A stretch of 64,000 nucleotides of DNA from Sanderia malayensis. Its lineage: Eukaryota; Cnidaria; Scyphozoa; Semaeostomeae; Pelagiidae. The stretch covers positions 1,178,001 through 1,242,000 of the forward strand of contig RQOL01000532.1 of assembly GCA_013076295.1 (NCBI GenBank), in the 5' to 3' direction. Under the pieces are notes generated by a model. The model was not told the DNA's origin. It was given only the letters and a program-made list of their open reading frames with translations, and made no database searches. Below, one piece after another: positions 1-12,000 of the stretch. The position numbers and the translations under genes were made by a program. The first letter of the stretch is position 1. The number at the start of each line of letters is the position of its first letter.

Positions 1-451
1 GTTCAGTACTTGAAACCAAAGAAAGTTTTAAAATGTTGATACACAAAGTTTTGAGGAGAAATTGTCAATACTTAATGATGTGACTGTACTATATTATCTA
101 TCAACATATAATATTAAAAACATTACTCATAACATAGTATTGCAATTCTATTAACGCAAATGCTTGGTGGTGTAAAAGCCCTGAAAGTTTGAGTATTGCC
201 CTGAAAAAACTTTCTTATAAAAACAATAACATCTGAAACGTATTTTTCCGCAAATGCAAGTTAGCAAGAATGTAGGTGAATGCCTGTCATACGATTTTAA
301 AAATTAAAGTGGTTTATAAAATTAGTGCTTTGTTTGTCAAAAATATAAACAAGCTTGGTGATAAAGGTATCGTGAAAAAATTTTAATTGAAACTTCCTGA
401 AACCATCACTTAACAAAAAATTGACACAACAAATTACAAACCCCCTAAATA

Positions 452-760
452 CACCCATTTTTTATAAGAAACTATGCAAAATTTTCGTATCAGGGTTTCT
501 TAGTTTCTTAGGGTTTCATACCTAATTCTGGCACAGAAAGTTTCTTAGCAAGTTTCTTAAGATTGTTGAGATTTGTTACAAATCTGTGGGAATGAAGTGC
601 ACAAGTTGTTTTTAACAATTTTTTCGTTAAAACAACATAGAAAGTTTCAACATAGTAACTTTATTCAGTCACACAAAATCTAACAAAGTTTCTTAAGTTT
701 TTAAAATTGGGGCCTATGGTTTCTTCTAAATATAAAGGGTTTCTTACAAAAAAATGGGTG
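452..760. mobile_element. TIR mini-element, TATAAGAAAC family
   Basis: Ends are inverted: CACCCATTTTTTATAAGAAAC on the left and GTTTCTTACAAAAAAATGGG on the right. The interior repeats AGTTTCTTA many times. TA precedes the left end; the right flank is CTA. Related copies lie at 6179-6562, 49020-49089 and 50985-51375. Confidence 0.7.
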
Positions 761-1552
761 CTAGTTTCTTTGTTGAAAAACCTTTCCCAAAGTAACTTCT
801 CAATTTTGGTTTCTGTCATATAATAAAAACGTTCCTTTGAAAACCTTTGTAGAATATGTAAGAAACAAAGTTTTTAAGCAATATTTCTTAAACACAACAG
901 ATAATTTATGGGCCTAAAATAATTTTTTAAGATAATTTATGGGCCTAAAATAATAATATTCATATTTTCAAGTTGTTTGGTCTTGTAATTGAATAGCCAT
1001 AATACGGAATCTTAGAACTCAATGTGAAAAATTTGGTCGAATTTCTGAATATTTTGAAGCAATTTTGCACAGATATTACAACTTCTGCATTTTGATTACC
1101 TACTACCTAAACCTACGAAATACTCTGGGAAAACAATTTATCTGCCACGCACTTCTTGTGTTGTGAGTGAAGCAACAATAAATTTCAATTAACGAGTTCA
1201 TCGGGCTATGAGCGCAATAACGTCTCTGGAATGCAACGCACATTTTAGGCCATCGAAAATTTGACTGAACATGTGTTCCCAAAATATCAAAAATTAACTT
1301 GAAAGTTATTATACCTTGGTATATGGTGTATCAGACCAGAAGTGGTGAAAAATCCCCAAAACAGCCAGCGACAACACGGTGAAGAATAAATTTTTACGTT
1401 GTTGTGAAGGAGCATGAAAAAGCGCCTGGCAAGAAGCAAACCGAAGGGGCGAAGAGATCGAAGGAAAAGCAGATGGAAACCAAGTGCATTCTGGGACCAT
1501 TTGCAAGCCATTGTTCTCGATATTCCTATTGTACCCAGACTTCTTCTGCCTA

Positions 1553-1968
1553 CCGTAAATTCTCTATTAAGCCCCCCCCTCTCTAATTAGCCCCCCTTTT
1601 CAGAAGGAAAAATTTAATAAGCCCCCCCTCTCAATTTAGCCCCCCCCCGATCTTCACTGATGCCAAAATAAGTAAACTTGACAAACAACGGAGATTTTAA
1701 TTTTATTCATTGGTCGTTCAATACTTCTCAACAAATTCAAATTCAAATCATTTAGGCTTATGTAGATATAAGCGTTTTTCACACAGACTTCATTGAATAA
1801 TGTATTTCATGTATTATTTAATGTATTTCCACCACTGAAAATGGTTTTCTATTGCAAAATATTTATTAAGCCCCCTCTCTCAATTTAGCCCCCCCTCTCT
1901 AATAAGCCCCCTCTTTAAAGTACTGAAAAACAATAAGCCCCCCGGGGGGCTTAAAAGAGAATTTACGG
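1553..1968. mobile_element. TA-flanked TIR element, CCGTAAAT/AAGCCCC family
   Basis: Starts TA|CCGTAAATTCTCTATTAAGC and ends AGAGAATTTACGG|TA. The interior has several further AAGCCCCCC blocks and an AT-rich core different from the copies at 38570 and 46050. No coding capacity. Confidence 0.75.
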
Positions 1969-2288
1969 TATTTGAATTGTACAATTGTACATGATTTCAC
2001 TTTACAGAAATCTATTGGGAATGAGATTTTCATTAAGAAAACTGAAATGAAAGCACTGTGAAATGTACAGCTCTATTCTTGTTATTTGTTGCGGCGTTCT
2101 GCTCCAACTTGTTGAAAACAGTTGAGTTTTCGGTCTCATTTTAGCTGGCCCAAATGAACTAAGCACTCAAGACTGCTTAGTTAGTTTTGGCAGGTATAAT
2201 GTTCATTTCAAGCAGAATGCATTCCAAAATGTCAGTAATGATATACATGTTTGTTTTAAACGGGGAAAACGCAGTTTACCGATGTCTG

Positions 2289-2294
2289 TTTATT
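2289..2294 (-). promoter_or_regulatory. Candidate polyadenylation signal AATAAA
   Basis: On the minus strand AATAAA lies about 110 bases after the stop of the two-exon gene. A second AATAAA lies nearer the stop, around 2376-2381. Either could end the transcript; no EST is available to choose. Confidence 0.35.
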
Positions 2295-2401
2295 CCTGCA
2301 AAGTGCCCCCTAATTCAGAAGACTATAGTAGAAATGTAAACAACCCAATTCCTTCATAACACTCGTGGCCTGTATTTTTATTCAGGATAAATAAATTACA
2401 A

Positions 2402-4100
2402 CTAATTATCAGTTTTAGCTACTTTTACTTGACTTTTAAGTGTCTTCTTAAATGGTTTTGAAAACTTCGGGACTTTTCTTTTTCCTATTTGATTAACGCC
2501 TGACTGTACTTGTTTATTTTGCTCTTCATACGAAGAAGGAATGTCAAAAAACGAAAAAGTATAATTATTAGTAAAGCGCAATGCTTGCATGCTCATGACT
2601 TCAGCTTTAAGATTGTGGTAGCAAATGAGTTCTTGAGCTGATAACTTTGAGCAAACAGATAATCTTTTCAGACCGACATTCATCTTGTTTGCTTCAAACC
2701 GACCGCTCTTGAAGCCATCACTAATGCTTGGATTTGCATTTCCTATGCGTCTTTCGTAGCTTTGAGGGTAATCTAAAACAGTCCTGCTTTCTCCCAACGC
2801 ATTTAAATTCACATCAGCAAGCCGTCTGTCTGCTGCATTGGCAGTTGCATTGTTTTCATTTTCCATAATCGTGAAAGGCAATAGCGTATTTGACAAATTA
2901 TTGGACTCTGCTTTTGCAAGCATATCGCCAGTTTCGTAGTAATTCCTTCCATCTCGTGCGTTTACCTTTGTAGATTTGCTTGAGGTGGTTTTGGTTGCTT
3001 TTTCTCCCATTGGTGGCAGTTTCAAACCTTGCCAGCTCTCTCCTGTTCGTTCTTCTGGTTTCTTGTATCCTTGGTTCCAGGTAATGCTCGCCCTATTCTT
3101 AGATCTCTGCGCATCTTCCTTCGAGTGGATTTCAGTAGACTCCAAACGTTTTGTATCATAATATTCCTTGGACAGCTCTTGTCCCTTCTTGCTGTGACGA
3201 TTACTAGTAGCTTCATTAATCAAAGGCAAACGATCATCTTGTCTTGTATTGCTTTGTTCATTGGTGTCTTTGGATGAAGCAAATGTGTTTCGCTTGCTTT
3301 GGAAACCTAGGCCCATTTGGTCATTGCCATTGTTGTATAAAGAAGCGTTGTCCCTTGCAGGCAACCTCCCTGCAACATTGTGCGAATCTTCGCTGCGAAA
3401 CAAAAATAAAATACGGTTGAAAACATGACATTCATTGAACTACACATAAATCTTCCCCCATTAAACTATGCTTTACATTGAAGAAATTCGTTTTTTAATT
3501 TATTCTTTACTAACACTCCGTTAAATAACAATCTGGTAAAACCATCTAGCCAAATCCCATAAACATGTGGGCTTTAATTTTTCCTATTTTTCTTCTTCGG
3601 TAGCTCTACTCATTTCTTTCGCTCAATTTATGATAAAGCGTGCAATCGTTCTATTGTTTTCTTCCATTTCAAAGGACAAAGAGTTTTCATTTGATGCGAG
3701 GTAAATTCCCTCCTAACTTTTTATCTGTCGTAGCAATATTTATCATAATAGCTCATCCATAGCTCATCTTTAGTCTGATCATAAACAATATGGTTAGATT
3801 TCTTCTAATGTTTGGAGCAGAAATATCAGCCTAAAGATTGTCAATCAATCCACTGCCTTTTTATGCGGCTTTTACTGCATCAAAATTTTACTCATACCTG
3901 GGTTTTGAAAGACTTGAAAAGAAGTTTTCTGCCGCACTGTAGTCGACATTACTTTCTGTTTGATTTTGTTTAACACTGTGTATTCCTTCATCCTCTGAAC
4001 TTGTTTTCTTTACATGTTTACCCAACTGACTTTCCGCATTCTCGGGCTGTCCCGTCTTTCTCCATACTCCCGGATTTTTAGAATTCTTTTGTTTTTGCAT
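2402..4100 (-). CDS. Unrecognised two-exon gene, disordered basic protein (397 aa)
   Basis: I do not recognise this protein. Two exons join cleanly: 4100-3898 and 3392-2402. The donor reads CCCAG|GTATGA and the acceptor TTTCGCAG|CG. The phase-2 junction keeps one open frame of 397 codons plus TAG. The start is the first ATG of the first exon. The product is hydrophilic, rich in Ser, Asn, Lys, Glu and Arg, with no signal peptide or membrane segment and only two Cys, both in the C-terminal third. Most of it looks disordered. The C-terminal ~110 residues are more ordered-looking (LICYHNLKAEVMSMQ, then FSFFDIPSSYEEQ) and end in a strongly basic Lys-rich tail. Such a protein could be a scaffold or nuclear protein, but that is a guess. 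It lies tail-to-head downstream of the supervillin-like gene on the same strand, about 1.3 kb away. An upstream exon is possible. Confidence 0.7.
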
Positions 4101-5422
4101 TTTGCAAATTCAAAACGCCGTGTAAAATACGACTTGCTTTCTGCTATCATTAATTAAGCCAAAGTTTGCCCATCCCAATGATTCGCTACATATTTTAACA
4201 CGGATATTCTCAAACTTGACAAAAATACTGAAGATCTTCCCACTAAAAAAGCTAAGCAACGATGTTCTTTGTTCGAATAATCAGACAAATCATTCGAATT
4301 ATCGAGCGCGACTTCGATTATCGCTTCTTCTTTTATTACAACTTCAGAAGTTGCAACCAAATACTTTGGCGTCCTTTAAAGATCTAAGTATTTCTTGTTT
4401 TCTCAAAGATCTCAGGAGTTAGATAACTTAAAAAATGGATTAATGTTATACATTTCATATTCACTGACAATTAAAGAATAAAAAGCAAAGTAAATCTATA
4501 CATTAAAAGTAAAATTAATTACAGAGCAAATAAAACACTAAATAGATAATTATTTTTTACGAACTGCTTGAGGCATTACAATTAAAAGCTGAAGGGAGAG
4601 ATACATGTTCAGAGGTCTCTGCTTCGAGGTATGATTATGATTATGCTTTTCTCATTCCAAACTGTCTCTTTTCGATTGCAACACGAGACAATTTCAAAAC
4701 GAAATCTGCCATTCAGTTTCGGGTCAATCACTTTTCCCCGTGTTTGTTGGCAAAAAGACATTATATTGACAATAGATCTCAATTTGCTGATGCAAGTTGA
4801 GTATAACGAGTTGAAAATAATCACCTTTAACCATTGGCAGAGACCTCTGAAGCTGTTTATCTTAAAGCATTGGGGGGGGGGATTAATGGTCCTAAAACGT
4901 TACATGCATGGGGGTGACGAAACAATGTCTCACTTATAAATAGAACAGTACTGCACTTAAAACAAAAATTATTTTTCTATATTTTTCAATTAAAATACGA
5001 TGTTTTTCACTCAAGCATGAATTTATAGTCACAAATATATATGATCTAGGCTCAGAAAAAGTTCTGATTGGCTAAAAGACTGACAATATCAAAGCAAATC
5101 AATAAGTTATTGTTGCAACGATTCCTGTACACCCCTGGACACGTCGCTCACTCCATTGATAATGCACAAGGAATGACATAATTTCGGGGGGTTAATGTTG
5201 GGTATCACAGTATTGATTCTATATAAGAAGCACATAGCAGATACCCCCGTCACAAGTTATTAGTGAAAGGCAAAATGACTGGCAAAACATAACTATACCG
5301 GGCGTCTTGTGGAACCTTCGCAACAAGACCTTTTCTTTTTAAATAATAAAATAACGTCTGTGCATCAATACTAGCAAAACAATGTTATTCTATAGTGGTA
5401 AAAAAATTGAAATTTACTGATT
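4101..5422. other. Intergenic region between the unknown gene and supervillin-like gene
   Basis: Nothing coding seen. A short element with 15-bp inverted ends (TTCAGAGGTCTCTGC at 4608-4622; its complement at 4837-4851) occupies 4608-4851. A minus-strand open frame at 4154-4360 lies upstream of the unknown gene and may be leader or noise. Confidence 0.45.
4608..4851. mobile_element. Short element with 15-bp inverted ends
   Basis: TTCAGAGGTCTCTGC at the left and its reverse complement GCAGAGACCTCTGAA at the right enclose 214 bases without repeats. No clear target duplication, so this could be a fold-back or a partial copy. Confidence 0.4.
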
Positions 5423-6022
5423 TTAGAAAAAACCTTTGTCTTTCTTCAGCTGAATTTGCTTCCATCTTGGCAGTTTGTTGAATTCTTCTTTCGTCAAACT
5501 GAATAAATTCTGAAAATTAAAAAGAAACAATTAGCTCCATCGTAGCAAAATGCAGCTAGAACAAATCTACATAGTATTCACTTCTCTATTGTTATATTAT
5601 TCATTGTTCTATTGTTCTATTGTTCTATTAACAAATGAAGGCATCACGAAAAATTACGGTGGACAAATGTCCGTTCATCTTCATTACTTGATTTACATCA
5701 GTTAGCAATAATTAACAATCACTCAGGACTCTATTAAAGATTATACCATTTCCACGCAACATATTAGTTGATTGTTAGGCTTCTTAAAGTTTAACCTACA
5801 AATTGGTAAATGTTTAGAATTGAATAGAATTGAAAGCTTTTAGGGGGTACCGGGGGTACAGAGACGCACGCAGGGTGCCCAGACAGCTAGTTCGCCAACA
5901 AAAGTGGCTGGATATTTTGTCTTACCGAAAAATCATCATCGTGTAAATATTGTTCTGCTCTAGTTGGATCAACACCTTCAGGCAAATCTGTTCCTTTTAA
6001 CTGCTCCAATGAATATGAATTC
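5423..6022 (-). other. SVIL: Supervillin-like exons 21-22: villin headpiece
   Basis: The headpiece is split over two exons, 6022-5926 and 5509-5423, joined in phase 0 after HDDDFS. It carries the PEGVD motif, the hydrophobic core residues of the three-helix subdomain, LPRWKQ and the C-terminal LKKDKGFF followed by TAA. In villin and dematin this subdomain binds F-actin through the basic LKK segment. In vertebrate supervillin the headpiece binds actin poorly, so binding cannot be assumed here. Confidence 0.9.
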
Positions 6023-9000
6023 CTGTAATAAAATATCTTTAAAACACACGAGCACGCAGACTTTATTTTCGGTTATTTTAATATTCAAGAATCATTACTG
6101 TTGATGAATGTACTAGTAAGTAAGATACTTTAACTCACTGCATAAAAAATATGACTTTCTGGTCTGATTTTACCCATACGGTAAAACCCGCATATAAGAA
6201 CCGCACTCAGAGGGATCCGCAGGCTGACTTTTTTAAAGTTTTTTACAAGACTATAAAAAACTGGTGAGGTTGCACAATTTACAGTTTCTTGTGAGCAAAT
6301 ATTTAAAAAACTTGTGAAGCAAAGTAATTGTAGAAAAAAATTTTCCTGAAACAAACAACTTTGAACTTATCCAATTTAAAAGATTTATGTTTGATACAGA
6401 ACAAAACTTATTGTGAAACATGGAGTGTTCTCGTGGTTGGTAAATTTTGATTGTCTTATAAAAATCGAGGTTTTATAAAAATTTCTTCAAAATTTACTCT
6501 TTTTATAAGAAACCGCATAGCCTGATCTGTAATAAGGAGTTTCTTATATGCGGGTTTTTACTGTGGCGGTTGTGTGATAGGTGCAATGAAATTGGATTTA
6601 TGGTATGTGCTTACACAAAATTTAAGCTTTTCAATTTCAGACACACCAACTTTAGCGATGCAAACTTTAAACACGCATTTGATTAATTAAAACACACACA
6701 TTTTTGACCAGCAAGAGTTTTAAAGCACATATATACTAGACAGATGTTAAAACACGCAGTTTTGGGTTGGCAAAGTTAAAACACGCAGCTCTTTAGCAGG
6801 TTATAAAGTAGCAGGTGAAGATGTTAGAAAATCGATTTAAATTTTTAGCGAGCAATTTCTGAAAAACGGCTGTACTCTCAGATAAACGCAGATCTGAAAT
6901 GACCTGTACGTTGTAAAAATATGTAATTGGTATCACTTGGAGACAACACCAGGCCAACGAAGAAGGTGGTATGTAGCGAATGGAAGGACATATTAAGCCT
7001 TCCGTGCAATAAAGTCTTGTACTGCTTTGCCTTTTGCATAGAAATAGAAATAGAAGCAGAAAGAAAAAACGAAGACTTACTTGGAAAGTTTAGCAAGTTC
7101 ATCCTCAACTTTTAGCCTGGCGCTCTTTCTCTTACCAGCCTAAAAGTGAAATCCAAACAAATAGATGAATCCGTATTGAACTAAAAACCAGCTTACTTGG
7201 TTTCGATATAGCAGTAACGATCTATATGCTGCCGGTCGATCGATGGGAGTCGGGAAACCCGACGTGAAAATTACCCACCCTCTGGGTGAACCTCATTGGG
7301 GCCAGCCCTGAATAGAATAAGTGCCATCTATAGACACAAATAACATTACCCTGAGTATGATAATTATCAACAAAAGCAATACCTTTCTCATAACATCGGC
7401 TATTTCTTCTTCGTCTTCCCAATGTGGGAAGAGATTCTTGAATTCTAACGTCTCAAGTCCAGCATAGATTATGAACGCCTTCGATTTTGGTCTTCCAACA
7501 GCTGAAGAAAAAAACCGTAAAATTTAACTTCAGGCATTAATAGCCTTTTTAGAGGCAGGCACAAAAGTAACGCTACATTACAGCTACATTATTACAGGAG
7601 TACAATTGCTATACGCTGACGTGATAAAATAAGAACAACAGGATTGGGCAACAGACTTGCCTCCTTTCGAATGTCGGGTCTCGTTTTGAGCTACCGCATG
7701 ACGTATTTACACGAAGGGTGTATCTATTCTAAAAGGACTTTTTGTTTCTGATGCCAGGGGGGATTTTCACAGAGTTGTTGAAATAGCATGCACGAGTGTA
7801 AGCGTACAAATACACAGCATATATAAAATAAAATTGTCCTGAAATACATGAAATTGTTAACATGCCTTTGAGAGCCAGCACCATGCATGTACATGTAGCT
7901 GATACAAACGCTTATAGTTAAACAATATAGAATTATAGAATAGAAAACGCATAAAGAAAACATTTTTGGGAGGGGGCAATGGGGTTTAAGTTGCGGGGAG
8001 GGGCGATAAGAAAAAAGCATGCTTACTTTCGGCGTAATTCAAAATTGACTGCATGGCCAGTTTTCTGTTGACGTCAAATCTGTGTTTCTCTGCCCCAGTC
8101 GTCGGACCAACCTCGTCTTCATGTTCTTCATCGCTGATTGGCCACCATCCTTGCCATAGAAACATTTTAAACTTGGCATCGATGAAGAAAAGCGCTGTAA
8201 AACAAACAGAGGTAGTTGTGTTATACAACAGGTTGATAAATAGCAGTGCACGAGAATGGTAACTCTGGTGTGAAAGCTACGGGTTATTAGCGAAAGAAAT
8301 ACAAGTTTGTTGTTGGTAATGCAACTGTGATGCAAACCTCTTTGCAACCCGAGATGGTTATTGCTGCAAACATGAATGGGACAGATTGCTGTGGAACCTC
8401 CATAATCCCCCCCTCCCCCCACACACACGAGACATTATTACAAATTTCCGTCATGTTCACTGATGTTGTGGGTGACTAGACAACAATAGTTGAAACTTGA
8501 TTTACACTTTAACGGGGTCAATCTGAATCAAACCAACCACCCACTTTACAAAAATCACCGTTGTGTAGTCGATACTACTCATACAAAGCAATTCGGATTC
8601 GCAAGACTAACTAATTGTGATGGAGGACAATCAATGATGGAAATTAATTGACACCCTTGCCTCCCACCCGAGTGTCCAATGCACCTCCCACCCTGGCGTA
8701 AACGTTACGTAATATACTCGGTCTATTGTAGTATGTCAGTATGGTAATGAACATTGCTTGAAATACCTGGTTGTGGAGCGGCATAAAGAACGTCTTGTGT
8801 AATTGGAAAAGGGCAAATTGCCGATGGAAGAAAGGTAGAGCTGTTCATTTCTTTGGCAACGAACTCGTTGTGTATGCTCGAGAAATACATGCATCGCGGT
8901 GAGAAATCGAAATTCTTTGATACTGCAAGACAAGGAGAATACTTCAAACCATAAATCAACAATACAGTATGCTACATATTGCAGTAACATATACCTCTAA

Positions 9001-12000
9001 CACTCAAGGGCTGTGGTATTGTAGACTATCATGTTATTAAAACCATCTGCACCCATCTCGTACAGTTTCAAAACCCCCAGGCCAATAATGCAGCAATTGT
9101 CGCACATGATGTTGAAACAAAGACGATAAAATTCAGAATTACACCTCAAAACAAATACCTCCAAGATATGAAACATAATCTTCATCATCTCCCAATGCAT
9201 CCCAAAATGAATCAGTCTCTTCGCCTTCTACTATCTCCTGGATTTCAAATTTCTTCTGGTACAACCTCTTAATCCTGAAATAAACAAAAGTTAAAATCGT
9301 GTGATACAAGCAACGTGTTTCAGTCATGCAATATTTACGACATTGTGTGTAGTGTTTCTCTTCAACTGTGCCGTTGGGTTATTCTGTAACTACCAAGCAA
9401 TTTCAATGCCTTGCTGGTTTGTAGAGACAACCACACAGGTGATTTTCAATCCCTGGGGCAAAAATAAATAAGAGACTCCCTTTGCTAAATACCTAGGCCT
9501 TTTTGAAACAGGCAGGCATTTCGCTTAATTAACCAGGATGTGCTTGTAACAACCTGAGCCTAAGCCTGATAACAAATGTTCTAATAGTGTGATTATATTG
9601 AAAGCATCGAAAAGAGAAGCGTTTGCCTATTCTACCTGTTTCTGTACGATTTTGCACATCCAACTGCCCTTTCTTGCAATTCATCAGAAGCCTTTGTTCC
9701 CTGCCACAAGTAGATCGTCTTGTCAGGAGGATCGCAGACGATAATCGAACCTCTTGATCTCAAATTAGCAGAACTGCAAGAAACGTAATAATTCACAGCA
9801 TGCATCGCCATCCACATGCACACATACATAGGCAAAAAACATATTTGAGCTTCACAAGTCTTGATGCTCTGTTTTCTGCCCATTAAGCTCTGCCTTTGTG
9901 TATTAAGCAGTGCAATTACATAAAAGTCTAAGAACTAAATCCTACATACATGCATCGTGCATCCATATCTCGACCTCAGAAAAGATATAGAGTAAATTGA
10001 AGCAAGGCTACTTACGTCACAGGCATCTCTACCATGCATGCCTCTCCTTGGTCCTCATTGCGAACGTAATACATTCTTGTGTTTTTGAACTTCGTATCTT
10101 CTGACTGCCTAAAAATTGCAAACAAAATGCTCAACATTTCTATCTGCTGGCAAATAGTTACACCAAAATATTCGTCTTTAGTTCTTTCCCTCTGTTACAA
10201 TACTGGTCTCCAAAATAGAGCATAAATGTTTCATTATTTCAAAACTGGAAAGACGTCCTATTGTCTCGTTCCCTAAAGGGACAGATTACACGGAAGAGAA
10301 ATAGGTTCAAATACAACAAGAGGGTAACAGCTTCATGTAAAATAAAGGCAAGAGCTGTGACTGTTTCAACTGTTCTCTCGTGATAACAAAAGCGAAAGCT
10401 CTGAATGGTTTACTATCCATCACAACGAAATCCAGACAAAAGATTAGATAATTATTGCTTACCTTCCAAGATTAACGACCATTTTATCATCAAACAATTG
10501 GTAAAAGGCTGGTGGCTCTTTTCCTTGGGTAACCAACATCTGCGGAATCAACATAAAGATTCGTAAGACTAACCTACAACTACACAACATCCATCATGGT
10601 CCGTTTAAACTGCAACAACCAATATCTCGGATCTAAATTAGACAAATTAGAGCCCTGCATCGCTGGATCCAGATAGAGTTTGTGCAGTGGTGGTAAGGAG
10701 AAACAAATGTACACCAATGTAAAAAAAAGTATACTAACGATGTAAAATTGCTTATTCTGTTTCATTATAATTCTTCATTAATGTAAATCTCAAAACTATT
10801 TCTTCGACTTCTATATAGATCCGCGTATAGTGCTCCAAACAGAGCTTTTCAGTAATCAATACTGTCGTGATTTGACCAAACAGCTGTATCGTAATGAATT
10901 AATAAACGCATCTTTCTTGCTTTTAAACGCCCCTTACAAACGCCCGTCTAAAGCCTGATTTTGATTTAAATGCACCGGGCGATTAAGGGTAACTACAAAC
11001 TAACCTGAGGTCCTTCATCTGAGTCGATCTCGGACATCATAAGAGCAGCAGTTCCCTTGTCAGCAACAGAGCAGTCTTTTCCTTGCCAGTAAAAGTAAAG
11101 CAAGCAATCTTTGCCAGTGTCCTGTTGCTTCGACTTGCCGCCTTTGATATTGCGTATGCCAGTTCGCATGTATTGGAAGCTCCAGCGAACGATGTAAGCT
11201 GAGAAAACAAAGTGAACACCGTTTTATTGATAACAAAACCTATCAGTGAAAAATCCAATCGTAAACAAGTTGTGATAAAAATGTGTAAAAATGTGAAATA
11301 GTCTCATGGTAATGGGCGCTTAACAATGTCAACTTGAATAGCAGCCAGGAGACTAATGCAACTGAAAAGCAACGATGCAGGGACATTGAAATTTTTTCGA
11401 TATTGCGAATGTCCGAAATATCATCTGTCCCAACTATACTGTTCCAAAAGGAGGGAAAATATAAAATCGTCAAATATTTATTATGCTTATGATGGTCGAC
11501 ATGTTAATAATTTTTGCTATATCAGCTAAATTTGATGTAAACAAATGAATCGGTGGTTAGTATGCTCCTTGTGTTGGATACTTGGCTTCACTGCGTGTAA
11601 TATGCTGAACAGTGTTAACAGGTTGGTTAAGCGTGTTATGCTAAAACAGGTTGGGCGGAGAAAAGACAAGAAGATAGTGGACTATTGCACGAGGGCAGGA
11701 AAGTCGTTGGGTTTGAGGTTTGATTATTCCTTCGTAAGAATCAAAGTTTGTTACCCTCAGCTGAAAACATGAATCCATAGGAATCTTCATCAAGTTTATT
11801 CGAGTTTTTTTCGACAATTTTCCACATCTGAATTCCGGTTGTTTGCACTGCATAGCGGAACAATGTCTCCGGATCACGGTCACCCTTTCCTCGTCCAATT
11901 AACATTTCTAAATAATAGGAAAACAGACATCTTAATAAATCTGCTAACTTATACCATAATGAATCATATCGAAAAATAAAAGTATTTGTGTATCGCCATG

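Larger units (their letters stand above)
1..2288. other. Intergenic region with two palindromic mini-elements; no convincing gene
   Basis: AT-rich. It holds a TATAAGAAAC-type element (452-760) and the largest CCGTAAAT/AAGCCCC element (1553-1968). A more GC-rich stretch at about 1400-1510 is open in several frames (Lys/Glu-rich on the plus strand) but has no splice or homology support. Confidence 0.5.

Noticed and set aside
7224..7318. GC-rich block (GTCGGGAAACCCGACG and neighbours) considered as a tRNA- or rRNA-derived SINE
   Set aside because: I could not place A/B boxes or a cloverleaf; it may be a repeat fragment but cannot be classified by eye.
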